A stretch of 64,000 nucleotides of DNA. It comes from Luteolibacter pohnpeiensis. Lineage in GTDB: Bacteria > Verrucomicrobiota > Verrucomicrobiia > Verrucomicrobiales > Akkermansiaceae. The notes under the pieces are model-generated. The model saw only the letters and a list, made by a program, of their open reading frames with translations. It was not told the origin of the DNA and did no database searches. Every line of letters starts with the position of its first letter. The stretch's first letter is position 1. The stretch lies in assembly GCF_016595435.1 (NCBI RefSeq), contig NZ_JAENIJ010000004.1, forward strand, positions 1 through 64,000, in the 5' to 3' direction. Shown here in pieces: positions 34,315 to 44,147 of this stretch. A program made the position numbers and the translations under genes.

Positions 34315-35082
34315 ATGAAGTCCATCGCCATTGGTGTCGCCGCAGCAGCCTTGCTCGCTCTCCCCTCCCATGCAGCCGTTTACGCCCACTATAGCTTTGA
34401 TACCGACTATACCGACGATTCCGGCAATGGCCGTGACGCCACCTTGGTTGATACCGGGACAATTGGAGACAGTGGCATCACCACTACCGCTGGCGATTAC
34501 GTTTTCGGCGGCGGCGCGATGAATTTCAGTGCAGAACGCGACTACCTCGACGTCGCCATGGCCACCTTTTCATCGGGTTCAGCTTATACCATTTCCTTCT
34601 GGGCTCAAAAAACCGAGGGAGACACTGGCGGAGCTGCCGACTGGGACATGGTGATTGGCGACCGTGGCAACACGAATTTCTTCATCGGTCTCAATGACAC
34701 CACGGGTGCTGGCTTCCGCTGGCGGAGTTCATCAAGCGCTGCGGAACGCCAGGCGGAATTCACCGTTGCGAAGGACTATGACTGGCATCTCTACACCCTG
34801 GTAGCTTCGGGAACCACCATCACACTCTACGTCGATGGTGTCTTGGTAGGATCTGATTCGGGCAATTCCACCGGATTCCAATACAACACCATCGGTGAAG
34901 CCTACCCGTCCACCAATGATTTCGATTTCCACGGCCAAATCGATGAATTGTGGGTTTTCGATGAAGCTCTGGATGAAACCGCAGTTTCGAACCTCTACAA
35001 CTACAATTCGGTGATTCCAGAGCCTTCGTGCCTGCTCCTCGGAGCTGCCGGTCTGGTTCTGACGGCCCGTCGCCGCCGCTAA
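34315..35082 (+). CDS. LamG-domain PEP-CTERM surface protein
   Basis: A 255-residue exported protein: signal peptide MKSIAIGVAAAALLALPSHA, one LamG/concanavalin domain (AHYSFDTDYTDDSGNGRDATLVDTG, YTISFWAQKTEGDTG, WHLYTLVASGTTITLYVDGVLVG, FDFHGQIDELWVFDEAL), and a PEP-CTERM tail IPEPSCLLLGAAGLVLTARRRR. It is nearly the same protein as the first LamG repeat of the next gene, indicating tandem duplication. It is likely a glycan-binding surface protein sorted by exosortase. It follows the ECF/FecR pair by 117 bases and may be its target. Confidence 0.88.
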   Translation: MKSIAIGVAAAALLALPSHAAVYAHYSFDTDYTDDSGNGRDATLVDTGTIGDSGITTTAGDYVFGGGAMNFSAERDYLDVAMATFSSGSAYTISFWAQKTEGDTGGAADWDMVIGDRGNTNFFIGLNDTTGAGFRWRSSSSAAERQAEFTVAKDYDWHLYTLVASGTTITLYVDGVLVGSDSGNSTGFQYNTIGEAYPSTNDFDFHGQIDELWVFDEALDETAVSNLYNYNSVIPEPSCLLLGAAGLVLTARRRR

Positions 35083-35124
35083 GCGGATTCATCCGTCCAC
35101 CCAAAAACTTTCGCCTCAAAACCC

Positions 35125-37569
35125 GTGAAATTCCTCAGATTCGGCCTTTTGGCCGGTTTCTTCCTCCCTGCGTGCGCTAGTGCCGGGGTCCTCGCGCATT
35201 ATTCCTTCGACAGCGACTTCTCGGACAGCTCCGGAAACAGTCAAAATGCGACCTTGGTTGATGCCGATACCAGCGGCAACAGCGGCATCATCACTTCAGC
35301 AGGCGATTTCGCTTTTGGCGGCGGCGCCATGGATTTCAGTTCGGATCGCGACTACCTGGATGTTCCCACCACTTCATTTGCTTCGGGAAGCTCCTACACG
35401 ATCGCCTTTTGGGCTCGCAAAACCGCGGGAGACACGGGTAACCCGGCGCAATGGGACATGGTCATCGGCGACCGGGAAAATGCCAATTACTTCATTGCAC
35501 TGAACGACACCACGGGGGCCGGCCTCCGCTGGCGCGGCATTTCTAGCGCCACCAACCAGCAGGCGGATTTCACCCTGACCAAGGACTATGCATGGCACCA
35601 CTACGCGGTGGTCGCCGCCGGAACCACGGTTTCCCTCTATCTCGATGGCGCTCTCATCAGCACCGAAACCGGTAAAGACACTGCGTTTCATTACAACACC
35701 ATCGGTGAAGCCTATCTCGCCACGAACAACTTCGATTTCCACGGCCAAATCGATGAAATGTGGGTCCTGGATGAAGCTCTGGATGCCGCCTCGGTCAACA
35801 CGCTCTATACCTCCAACACGGTGGAGGACGATGGTGCCTTCCAAGGATTCCAGTATCATTTTGATGGCGATTTCACTGACAGCGGCATCTCTGCCAACGA
35901 TGGAACTCCGGGTGGTGCTGCTGCGATCACGACCGATTCCGCAGCCATCGCCGCCGGCTCCGGAGCTCTATCTCTCGACGGCGCGGATGATTCCAAAGTA
36001 AGCCTCGCCACTCCCGGCTCATACGACTCTACCCACCCTTGGACGGCCACTTGGTGGGCACGCCGCACGGTGCTAGGCGCCGATCAGGGAATGGTGATGG
36101 GCAAAGCCGGAAATTCGGGCGATTTCATCTGGCTTAATGATAAATTCACCGGCCTGCGTTTCCGCTCCTCAAATTCCACCAACTTTGACTTCGATACCCC
36201 GATCGATTCCGAGCTGCGCCACTACGCGCTGGTCGCCGATGGTGCGGGAAATCTAAATCTCTATCTGGATGGTCAGCTGACCCAGACCTTGACCGGAAAT
36301 ACGTCGTTCGCCGTCGATACCATCGGCGCGGGCTATCCCACCTCTTCGCTGCACTACAACTTCAACGGCACGCTCGACGAAGTTCGGCTATCACCGGTTG
36401 CACTCGGCGCCGAGCAGATCGAGGCGATTTACGAGGAAGAAAAACCTGAAGAAACTTCGCCTGAAATTTCCCGCCTGATCATCGTCCTTCAGGGCGGACA
36501 ATCGAACTCAGATGGCCGGGCCACCATCACTGGCCTGCCTGCGGAGCTGCAAGCTGCCCAGTCCGATGTGGATTTCTACTACCGCGTCGAAGGAGGAACT
36601 GCCAAACTGACCACCCTGCGGCCGGGATTGAGCGAATCATCGCAATTCGGACCTGAGATCACCTTGGGTCGACACATGGCGAATCTCTACGCCAACGAAA
36701 CCGGCACCCGGGTCGCCATCATCAAATACGCCAACGGCGGCACCAACCTGAATGTCCAATGGAAGGCCGGAGGCACCGCCACCACCAGTGGAGACGGCAC
36801 GGAATACGTAGCTTTCCAGGAAACCGTGACCTCGGGATTGGCAGCACTCGCCGCGAAGTACCCCAACGCGACCTTGGAACTGGAATCCATGGTCTGGATG
36901 CAGGGTGAAAGTGATGCCGTTTCCGGCTGGGCCGATCTCTATCAGGCAAATCTAACGGCTTTCATCGCCGACGTGCGCCTGACCTACGGCTCGAATCTCC
37001 CATTTGTCATCGGCCGACTCTCCAGCAAGCAAACCAGCCTCACATCGAGCTATCTGAAAACGGTTCAAGCGGCCCAGGATGCCGTGGCGGCCGCTGATCC
37101 GCTGACTTCGATTTTCAATACGGACTCGTTTGAACTGAACAGCGACAATCTCCACTTCAGCGCCAACGGGCAACAGGACATGGGCAGCGCCTTCGCCGCG
37201 AAAACCGCCTACTACGGCTGGGTGGTCGACACGTTCAGCAACGAGGACATCCAGGCCGGACTGGCCGAACCCGACGCGGATCGGGATGGCGATGGACAAT
37301 CGAATGAAATGGAATTTCTCGGGGCGAGTGACCCCTATTCTTCAACCTCGCAGTTCAATGCCACCTTTCTGAAAGACGGGCCGGATTCCGGGATCATCAG
37401 TCACCCATCGTCTGCCTACCGGCTCTATACCGTCGAAAAACTTCTGGAGGACGGAAGCGGCTGGGAAGAAATCCTGACCTCAACCCCCGGCACTGGAGAG
37501 ATGATGAACCAGACGCTGGAGGCGACCGGGTCGCGCGGAATTTATCGTGTCACGGTGGCTCTGCCTTGA
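35125..37569 (+). CDS. two-LamG sialate O-acetylesterase-like surface protein
   Basis: An 814-residue exported protein: signal peptide (1-20), first LamG about 22-230 (near-copy of the preceding protein), second LamG about 240-430 (diverged: YHFDGDFTDSGISANDGTPGG, HPWTATWWARRTV), then an SGNH/SASA esterase domain about 450-700. In the esterase, Ser460 lies in LQGGQSNSDGR, with a block at MVWMQGESDA and the Asp674-x2-His677 pair in SDNLHFSANGQ. The C-terminus has a calcium-like DADRDGDGQSNEMEFLGASDP stretch followed by the verrucomicrobial tail module. It probably removes acetyl groups from surface or environmental glycans (sialic acids, xylan). There is no PEP-CTERM tail. Confidence 0.9.
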   Translation: MKFLRFGLLAGFFLPACASAGVLAHYSFDSDFSDSSGNSQNATLVDADTSGNSGIITSAGDFAFGGGAMDFSSDRDYLDVPTTSFASGSSYTIAFWARKTAGDTGNPAQWDMVIGDRENANYFIALNDTTGAGLRWRGISSATNQQADFTLTKDYAWHHYAVVAAGTTVSLYLDGALISTETGKDTAFHYNTIGEAYLATNNFDFHGQIDEMWVLDEALDAASVNTLYTSNTVEDDGAFQGFQYHFDGDFTDSGISANDGTPGGAAAITTDSAAIAAGSGALSLDGADDSKVSLATPGSYDSTHPWTATWWARRTVLGADQGMVMGKAGNSGDFIWLNDKFTGLRFRSSNSTNFDFDTPIDSELRHYALVADGAGNLNLYLDGQLTQTLTGNTSFAVDTIGAGYPTSSLHYNFNGTLDEVRLSPVALGAEQIEAIYEEEKPEETSPEISRLIIVLQGGQSNSDGRATITGLPAELQAAQSDVDFYYRVEGGTAKLTTLRPGLSESSQFGPEITLGRHMANLYANETGTRVAIIKYANGGTNLNVQWKAGGTATTSGDGTEYVAFQETVTSGLAALAAKYPNATLELESMVWMQGESDAVSGWADLYQANLTAFIADVRLTYGSNLPFVIGRLSSKQTSLTSSYLKTVQAAQDAVAAADPLTSIFNTDSFELNSDNLHFSANGQQDMGSAFAAKTAYYGWVVDTFSNEDIQAGLAEPDADRDGDGQSNEMEFLGASDPYSSTSQFNATFLKDGPDSGIISHPSSAYRLYTVEKLLEDGSGWEEILTSTPGTGEMMNQTLEATGSRGIYRVTVALP

Positions 37570-37853
37570 CCCAACTGGCTGGAATCTAGTCAGCTGCCTG
37601 AAGTTTCGCCCCCAGCCATGGCGTTGGGTGCGAAATTTCCCATTTTATGGGGAAAACTTGGTTTTTCAGATACTGTTCACCTAGTGGGAACAGATTTTGA
37701 CAATCGCGCGGACATCCCTAAGCTCCGCGCGGAACCGGAGAAAACCGCAATCCACCGTCAAACTCCCACAACCTTGCGCTCCATGAGCGACAACCGCCTC
37801 TCACCGGGCGCGGCTGGATTTCTCCGTGAATTTCGATCGATCGATTTAAGAAA

Positions 37854-40625
37854 ATGAACCTGTATCTGGACTACTTGGCAGAAATTGAGGAACGCAAAAC
37901 CGTTGGCTTGCATCCCAAACCCATTGATAGCGGCGAACTAACGGCTGAGATCATCACTCAGATCAAGGATCCCTCCAACGAGCACCGGAATGAATCGCTC
38001 AACTTCCTGATTTACAACACCCTGCCTGGCACCACCAGTGCCGCCGGTGAAAAGGCGCGCTTCCTTGAAGAAATCATTCTGGGCAAAGCGGACGTGCCGG
38101 AAATTTCCACCCCCTTCGCCTTCGAGCTGCTCTCCCACATGAAGGGCGGAGCCTCCATCCAGACGCTTCTCAACCTTGCTCTCGGTGACGACGCCGACAT
38201 CGCGAGCCAGGCCGCCTCCGTTCTCAAGACTCAGGTTTTCCTCTACGACGCCGACACCGCCCGACTCGAAGCCGCCTACAAGAGCGGTAACCCCGTCGCG
38301 AAGGAAATCCTCGAAAGCTACGCCGCCGCCGAGTTCTTCACCAAACTCCCCGAGGTCCCGGAAGAAGTCCAGGTCGTCACCTACATCGCCGCCGAAGGCG
38401 ACATTTCGACCGATCTCCTTTCGCCTGGAAACCAGGCCCACTCCCGTTCCGACCGCGAACTGCACGGAAAGTGCATGATCAACGCCGAAGGTCAGGAAAC
38501 GATCAAGGCCCTGCAAAAGCTCCACCCTGAAAAAAGCGTCATGATGATTGCCGAAAAGGGCACCATGGGCGTGGGCTCTTCCCGCATGTCCGGCGTCAAC
38601 AACGTCGCCCTCTGGACCGGCCGGCAAGCCAGCCCTTACGTGCCTTTCGTCAACATTTTCCCGATCGTCGCAGGCACCAACGGCATTTCCCCGATCTTCC
38701 TCACCACCGTCAGCGTCACCGGCGGCATCGGCCTCGACCTGAAAAACTGGGTCAAGAAAACCGACGCCGAAGGCAAGGTGGTCAAAGACGACAATGGCGA
38801 TCCCGTCCTTGAACAAGCGTATTCGGTCGAAACCGGCACGGTCCTCACCATCAACACCAAGGAGAAAAAACTCTACGGCGATGGCAAGGTGCTGGCTGAC
38901 ATTTCCTCCGCCTTCACCCCGCAGAAGCTGGAATTCATCAGAGCCGGCGGCTCCTACGCCATCGTTTTCGGCAAAAAACTTCAGACTTTCGCCGCCCAAA
39001 CGCTCGGCATCGAGGCGCCTGCCGTGTTCGCGCCCTCAAAGGAAATTTCCCACGAAGGACAAGGCCTCACCGCCGTTGAGAAAATCTTCAACCGCAACGC
39101 CGTCGGCACCACACCCAGCCTGACCCTGCACGCCGGTTCCGACGTTCGGGTCAAAGTCAACATCGTCGGCTCCCAGGATACCACCGGCTTGATGACCTCG
39201 CAGGAGCTCGAAGCGATGGCCGCGACCATCATTTCGCCGACCGTCGACGCCGCCTATCAATCCGGCTGTCACACAGCCTCGGTTTGGGACAAGAAGGCCC
39301 AGGCCAATATCCCCAAGCTGATGTCCTTCATGCAAGGCTTTGGCCTCATCACCGCCCGCGATCCGAAGGACGGCTATCATGCGATGACCGACGTGATTCA
39401 CAAGGTGCTTAACGACCTCACCGTGGACGATTGGGACATCATCATCGGTGGCGATTCCCACACCCGGATGTCGAAGGGTGTCGCCTTCGGTGCGGACTCC
39501 GGCACGGTGGCCCTTGCCCTCGCGACCGGCGAAGCAACCATGCCGATTCCACAATCGGTCAAGGTGACCTTCAAAGGCACCATGAAGCCCTACATGGACT
39601 TCCGCGATGTCGTCCATGCCACCCAGGCGCAAATGCTGAAGAAGTTTGGCGAGAACGTCTTCCAGGGCCGGATCATCGAGGTCCACATCGGCACGCTTCC
39701 TGCCGACCAGGCTTTCACCTTCACCGACTGGACCGCCGAGATGAAGGCAAAGGCTTCCATTTGCATTTCCCAGCCGGAAACCCTCATCGAGTCCCTTGAA
39801 ATTGCGAAAGCGCGCATTCAGATCATGATCGACAAGGGCATGGACAACGAGGGCAAGGTCCTCCAAGGCCTCATCGACAAGGCGAACAAGCGCATTGCCG
39901 AAATCCGCTCTGGCGAAAAACCGCCGCTCGCCCCGGATGCCAACGCGAAATACCACGCCGAGTTCACCGTCGACCTCGACATCATCGACGAACCGATGAT
40001 CGCCGATCCCGACGTCAACAACGAGGATGTCTCCAAGCGTTATACCCACGACGTCATCCGCAGCCTCTCCTACTACGGAGGCAGTAAATCCGTCGACCTC
40101 GGCTTCGTCGGCTCGTGCATGGTCCACAAGGGCGATCTCAAGATCGTCTCGAAAATGCTCAAGAATCTTGAAGAAGCACAGGGCAAGGTCGAGTTCAACG
40201 CGCCGCTCGTCGTCGCAGCACCGACTTACAACATCATCGACGAACTCAAGGAAGAGGGCGATTGGGACATCCTCCAGAAATACTCCGGCTTCGAGTTCGA
40301 CGATAACGCCCCGAAAAACACCGCCCGCACCGAGTATCAGAACATGATGTATCTCGAGCGTCCCGGTTGTAACCTCTGCATGGGCAACCAGGAGAAGGCC
40401 GAAAAAGGCGACACCGTCATGGCCACCTCGACCCGCCTCTTCCAAGGCCGCGTCGTGGAGGATGCCGACCGCAAAAAAGGCGAATCCCTGCTTTCCTCGA
40501 CGCCCGTCGTCGTCCTCTCCGCCATTCTCGGCCGCACGCCGAGCCTCGAAGAGTATAAAACCGCCGTCGAGGGCATCGACCTCACCACCTTCGCCCCACC
40601 GGTGAAGGAACTGGTGGCTCTCTAA
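37854..40625 (+). CDS. acnB: aconitate hydratase B (bifunctional, 4Fe-4S)
   Basis: A 923-residue AcnB, full length, with the HEAT-like N-terminal domain (MNLYLDYLAEIEERKTVGLHPKPID), the swivel domain, and cluster cysteines Cys755 (VGSCMVHKGDL), Cys839 and Cys842 (RPGCNLCMGNQ). MGVGSSRMSGVNN is the substrate-binding loop in the swivel domain. It catalyses citrate/isocitrate interconversion in the TCA cycle and probably 2-methylaconitate hydration. The composition is notably GC-rich at third positions, as in highly expressed genes. It is followed by a strong terminator. Long antisense open frames across it are codon-bias shadows. The 284 bases upstream hold no gene. Confidence 0.96.
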   Translation: MNLYLDYLAEIEERKTVGLHPKPIDSGELTAEIITQIKDPSNEHRNESLNFLIYNTLPGTTSAAGEKARFLEEIILGKADVPEISTPFAFELLSHMKGGASIQTLLNLALGDDADIASQAASVLKTQVFLYDADTARLEAAYKSGNPVAKEILESYAAAEFFTKLPEVPEEVQVVTYIAAEGDISTDLLSPGNQAHSRSDRELHGKCMINAEGQETIKALQKLHPEKSVMMIAEKGTMGVGSSRMSGVNNVALWTGRQASPYVPFVNIFPIVAGTNGISPIFLTTVSVTGGIGLDLKNWVKKTDAEGKVVKDDNGDPVLEQAYSVETGTVLTINTKEKKLYGDGKVLADISSAFTPQKLEFIRAGGSYAIVFGKKLQTFAAQTLGIEAPAVFAPSKEISHEGQGLTAVEKIFNRNAVGTTPSLTLHAGSDVRVKVNIVGSQDTTGLMTSQELEAMAATIISPTVDAAYQSGCHTASVWDKKAQANIPKLMSFMQGFGLITARDPKDGYHAMTDVIHKVLNDLTVDDWDIIIGGDSHTRMSKGVAFGADSGTVALALATGEATMPIPQSVKVTFKGTMKPYMDFRDVVHATQAQMLKKFGENVFQGRIIEVHIGTLPADQAFTFTDWTAEMKAKASICISQPETLIESLEIAKARIQIMIDKGMDNEGKVLQGLIDKANKRIAEIRSGEKPPLAPDANAKYHAEFTVDLDIIDEPMIADPDVNNEDVSKRYTHDVIRSLSYYGGSKSVDLGFVGSCMVHKGDLKIVSKMLKNLEEAQGKVEFNAPLVVAAPTYNIIDELKEEGDWDILQKYSGFEFDDNAPKNTARTEYQNMMYLERPGCNLCMGNQEKAEKGDTVMATSTRLFQGRVVEDADRKKGESLLSSTPVVVLSAILGRTPSLEEYKTAVEGIDLTTFAPPVKELVAL

Positions 40626-40641
40626 CACATCACCCTACTGC

Positions 40642-40675
40642 AAAAACCGCCCCCTGTTCACAGGCGGCGGTTTTT
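40642..40675 (+). terminator. acnB terminator
   Basis: AAAAACCGCC (40642-40651) pairs with GGCGGTTTTT (40666-40675), followed by further T residues: a canonical intrinsic terminator 17 bases after the acnB stop. Confidence 0.88.
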
Positions 40676-40735
40676 TATTTCCCTCCTCCCCCCGACCTTG
40701 CGCTCTTTCAGACCTGCCAGATAATCTCGCAATAC

Positions 40736-43700
40736 ATGGGAGAATTAGAAACAGGCATATATGATCACTTGATCAGTGAGAAGCTACGGCTAGCGATCGA
40801 CTCACTGGATTCATCGTCACAACGTGCCATTTTTGAAAAACTCGAGGAGTCGCTCGCCACAGATTACCTCACCCGATTCCTCCGCGCTCGAATCAACCAG
40901 GCACTCACCATCGTAAAGCATGAGCAACGCCTCGATCTCGCCAATCGCCTGCTCAATTCCCTGTCCGAATTCGACCATGACCTGCGCTTTCTAAGCGTAG
41001 AAAAAATCGAATCCATCACCGAAATCCTCAATGAAATTTCTCCATTAGGCCGAGCGCGACTCCTTCAGCCCACCACCTCCCCAACCAGTCCCAGCCTATT
41101 CACGGGCACCGGCACAAGCCCGCAACTGGGCCGTGAGATCGAGTTGGAACTCGAAAGCGCCGATCGGGTGGACATGCTCGTTTCCTTTATCAAATCTGCC
41201 GGACTCAAATTGCTTCTTCCTGCGCTCGAAAGCTTCACCTCACGCGGCGGGAAGCTCCGTGTTATCACCACAACCTATCTCGGCGCCTCTGACCCAATCG
41301 CCATCCGCCGAATCAGCGAATTGCCAAACACTGAGGTCAAGATCAACTACGACACCAGGCACTCCCGCCTCCACGCAAAAGCCTACTTCATCCATCGCGA
41401 TACCGGCCTGTCCTGCGCCTTCATCGGCTCCGCCAACCTCTCCCACGCTGCGATGACCAGTGGTCTCGAATGGACTGTAAAACTTCCCGCCACAGAGCTT
41501 CCTGATCTTTTCCGCCGCTGCGAGGCTGAGTTCAGCTCTTATTGGGAAAACCCATCTTTTGTCGAATTCACCGAAGGAAGTTTCGATAAACTTGTCGCCG
41601 CCACCAAACACGAAAAGGGCGTATACACCGATCAGACCACCGTCCTAACTGTTTTCCGCATCCAGCCTTTTGACTATCAGAATGCCATCTTGGAAAACCT
41701 CGCCCTTGCAAGAAGCTCCCGCTCCCACTTCCGCAACTTGGTAATCGCCGCGACCGGAACCGGAAAAACCATGATCGCCGCTTTCGACTACAAGCGGCTC
41801 GCCACCCAGGGGCCTAAAAAATTGCTCTTCCTTGCCCATCGAAAGGAAATCCTCGAACAAGCGCGCAACACCTTCCGCCAGGTTCTCCAGGATGGAAATT
41901 TCGGGGAGTTCCTTTTCGACAACCACCACCCGGAACATCACGACCACCTCTTCTGCACTATCGCAAGTTTCCATTCCCGCAATCTCCTCGGAAGTTTCGG
42001 CGCGGATCACTGGGATGCCGTCATTCTCGACGAAGCTCACCACGGAGTTGCCGCTACCTACCGCCCCATCCTCGAAGAACTCAGACCACAAGTTCTGCTC
42101 GGTCTTACGGCTACACCCGAGCGCGCTGACGGCACCACTATTGCTGACGATTTCGACACTCCCGTCGCCGGAGAAATCCGACTCCCCGATGCTCTTGAAC
42201 AAAAACTTCTCTGCCCATTCCACTACTACGCAATCAGTGATCACACCACCGACCTTTCCGCCGTGGAGTGGAAACGGGGAAAATACGAATTCACGGAAAT
42301 TGAGAACCTCATCAGCAGCAACAAGCTGCGTGCTCAGCTTGTAATCGACAAAGTTATCGAACACTTGCCCGATCCTTGCAACTTGGGGGACTTCGAACGC
42401 ACCCGAGTCAAAGGGCTCGGCTTTTGTGTCTCCAAATCTCATGCCGCCTTCATGGCCAGCACTTTCGCGAAGGCGGGCATCCCCGCCATCGCGATCGATT
42501 CCGATACCCCTTCCGAAGAACGTCGTGTTGCCCGCCAACGTCTTAGCAAAGGCGAGATCAATTTCATCTTCACCGTCGATCTTTTCAACGAAGGCGTAGA
42601 CATCCCTGCCACAAACTGCCTGCTCTTCCTCCGCCCCACCGAGAGCCACGTCCTCTACCTTCAGCAATTCGGACGCGGCTTGCGCCATGCAGATGGAAAA
42701 GACCAGGTCATCGTGCTCGATTTCATACCTCGCTCACGCCGGGAGTTCCGCTTTGACCTCCGTTTTACCTCGCTTCTCCCGGGAAAACGAAAAGATATCA
42801 TCAGCGAAGTAGAAAACGGCTTCCCCCACCTCCCCTCCGGCTGCCACATACATCTGGAAAGGCAAGCCCGAGAAGAAATCCTCCGAAACATCAAAGAAAC
42901 GTATCGCAATCCGGAATTCCGCATCAAGGAAGCGCTCTTGAATTGGTTGGGCGGCACGCCCCCCAAGTTCCATGAGTTCATCCAACACAGCGGTGAATCT
43001 GCCGTCGATCTTCTCCTCAGACATTCATGGACAGAATGGAAACGGATATCTGAATTCGTCGCAAATACCACTCTTAGTGAACCAGTACCACATCTACGTT
43101 CATTGGCTCAACTCAGCGAAGTCCGATGCCCCAATTACCTTGATGCGATCTCCACCTTTCTCACTGAATCGAATTTCCCGGAGAAACATCCTCTCGCCGC
43201 TTCCGCACACTATCTCTTCTGGAGCCATTCCCCGAAATCGCTCGGCTTTGATAGCTACGCGCAAAGCTTTGCAGCGATTCGCAAGAGCGCTTCCTTCGTC
43301 GCCGACGCACTGGAAATCATTGATTACGCACGACTCTTCGCATCCGCCCCCATCCCGCTCAACTTGCCATTCATCTGCCCACTAACGCTCCATGGCACTT
43401 ACGGGATGCGCGAAGTCTCTGCCGCCTTCGGAAAAGCAAACCTGGAGACCTCCGGCCCTACCGGCACCGGGGTCATTTCCATCAAACAAACCAAACTCTA
43501 CCTCCACTTCATTACCTTTGAAAAATCTGAAAAACATTTCTCAGAAAGCACGATGTATCGCGACTACCCGATTTCTCAAACTCGACTCCACTGGGAGAGC
43601 CAATCAAACACCTCGCAAGAAACCCCCACCGGCCAGAACTACATTCATCATCAGCAGCGCGGCTACACCATACTCTTCTTTGCCCGCGTCCGCCGCAGCA

Positions 43701-43849
43701 ACGGCAAGCTCACCAGCAACTTCACCTTCCTCGGCGACGGGAAATTTCTCACAGCGAAAGGCGATCGCCCCATAGCGATCGAATGGCAGCTTTCCCACTC
43801 AATGCCCGCTGACTTCTATCACGAAGCAAAATTGGCTTCAGGGCTATAA
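40736..43849 (+). CDS. PLD-nuclease / SF2 helicase / DUF3427 protein
   Basis: A 1037-residue multidomain protein. Residues about 125-250 are a phospholipase-D-type domain with HAK (His213-x-Lys215) and GSANLSHAAMTSGLEW. Residues about 305-730 are a DEAD/DEAH helicase: Walker A IAATGTGKTMIAAF (about 337-350), DEAH 432-435, GLTATPERADG, and motif VI QQFGRGLRHADGKDQVIVLDF. The C-terminal ~170 residues (PLTLHGTYGMREVSAAFGKAN, YRDYPISQTRLHWESQS, YTILFFARVRR) are DUF3427. Proteins with this order are frequent in bacterial defence and mobile islands and probably process nucleic acid. It sits as an insert between the two aconitase genes, followed by a PARP-like gene. Confidence 0.9.
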   Translation: MGELETGIYDHLISEKLRLAIDSLDSSSQRAIFEKLEESLATDYLTRFLRARINQALTIVKHEQRLDLANRLLNSLSEFDHDLRFLSVEKIESITEILNEISPLGRARLLQPTTSPTSPSLFTGTGTSPQLGREIELELESADRVDMLVSFIKSAGLKLLLPALESFTSRGGKLRVITTTYLGASDPIAIRRISELPNTEVKINYDTRHSRLHAKAYFIHRDTGLSCAFIGSANLSHAAMTSGLEWTVKLPATELPDLFRRCEAEFSSYWENPSFVEFTEGSFDKLVAATKHEKGVYTDQTTVLTVFRIQPFDYQNAILENLALARSSRSHFRNLVIAATGTGKTMIAAFDYKRLATQGPKKLLFLAHRKEILEQARNTFRQVLQDGNFGEFLFDNHHPEHHDHLFCTIASFHSRNLLGSFGADHWDAVILDEAHHGVAATYRPILEELRPQVLLGLTATPERADGTTIADDFDTPVAGEIRLPDALEQKLLCPFHYYAISDHTTDLSAVEWKRGKYEFTEIENLISSNKLRAQLVIDKVIEHLPDPCNLGDFERTRVKGLGFCVSKSHAAFMASTFAKAGIPAIAIDSDTPSEERRVARQRLSKGEINFIFTVDLFNEGVDIPATNCLLFLRPTESHVLYLQQFGRGLRHADGKDQVIVLDFIPRSRREFRFDLRFTSLLPGKRKDIISEVENGFPHLPSGCHIHLERQAREEILRNIKETYRNPEFRIKEALLNWLGGTPPKFHEFIQHSGESAVDLLLRHSWTEWKRISEFVANTTLSEPVPHLRSLAQLSEVRCPNYLDAISTFLTESNFPEKHPLAASAHYLFWSHSPKSLGFDSYAQSFAAIRKSASFVADALEIIDYARLFASAPIPLNLPFICPLTLHGTYGMREVSAAFGKANLETSGPTGTGVISIKQTKLYLHFITFEKSEKHFSESTMYRDYPISQTRLHWESQSNTSQETPTGQNYIHHQQRGYTILFFARVRRSNGKLTSNFTFLGDGKFLTAKGDRPIAIEWQLSHSMPADFYHEAKLASGL

Positions 43850-43879
43850 AGCGGACGAAGATCACGGCATAAAGCCGAA

Positions 43880-44134
43880 GTGAGTCTTCCATGTTCTCCT
43901 GTGCATCCTCGGCGTTTGGACACGAATCTTCTGAAGCTGACTTCGAGGAAGTTCACAATTCACACATGCGAGGATTTGGATAAAATCTTCGGAATCAAGG
44001 CATCCGACAAGGATGGCATCTGGGATTTGATTAAGACGAAGGTTCAAGAGTCGGGTTCCAAAGGTCTAAGCGCTCGTCGGTCGGCTGACCCGGTGATTCT
44101 CAGCTTGCGGAGTCTGCTGAAAACTTCATCCTAG
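43880..44134 (+). CDS. small ORF between helicase and PARP-like gene, doubtful
   Basis: An 84-codon frame from GTG 43880. The first ~22 residues look like non-coding sequence (LPCSPVHPRRLDTNLLKL). The rest (FTIHTCEDLDKIFGIKASDKDGIWDLIKTKVQESGSKGLSARRSADPVILSLRSLLK) could be a small basic protein or the remnant of one. It begins 30 bases after the helicase stop and ends 13 bases before the PARP-like ATG. That is the position of an antitoxin in a two-gene toxin system, but no DNA-binding motif is recognisable. It may be a decayed gene. Confidence 0.35.
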   Translation: MSLPCSPVHPRRLDTNLLKLTSRKFTIHTCEDLDKIFGIKASDKDGIWDLIKTKVQESGSKGLSARRSADPVILSLRSLLKTSS

Positions 44135-44147
44135 CCTCCACTCCCCC

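Noticed and set aside
37938-40628. Two long antisense frames (353 and 530 codons) across acnB
   Set aside because: Gly/Asp/Val-rich translations without motifs; typical shadows of a GC3-biased gene.
41645-42688. 347-codon antisense frame within the helicase gene
   Set aside because: No motif; lies opposite conserved helicase motifs.
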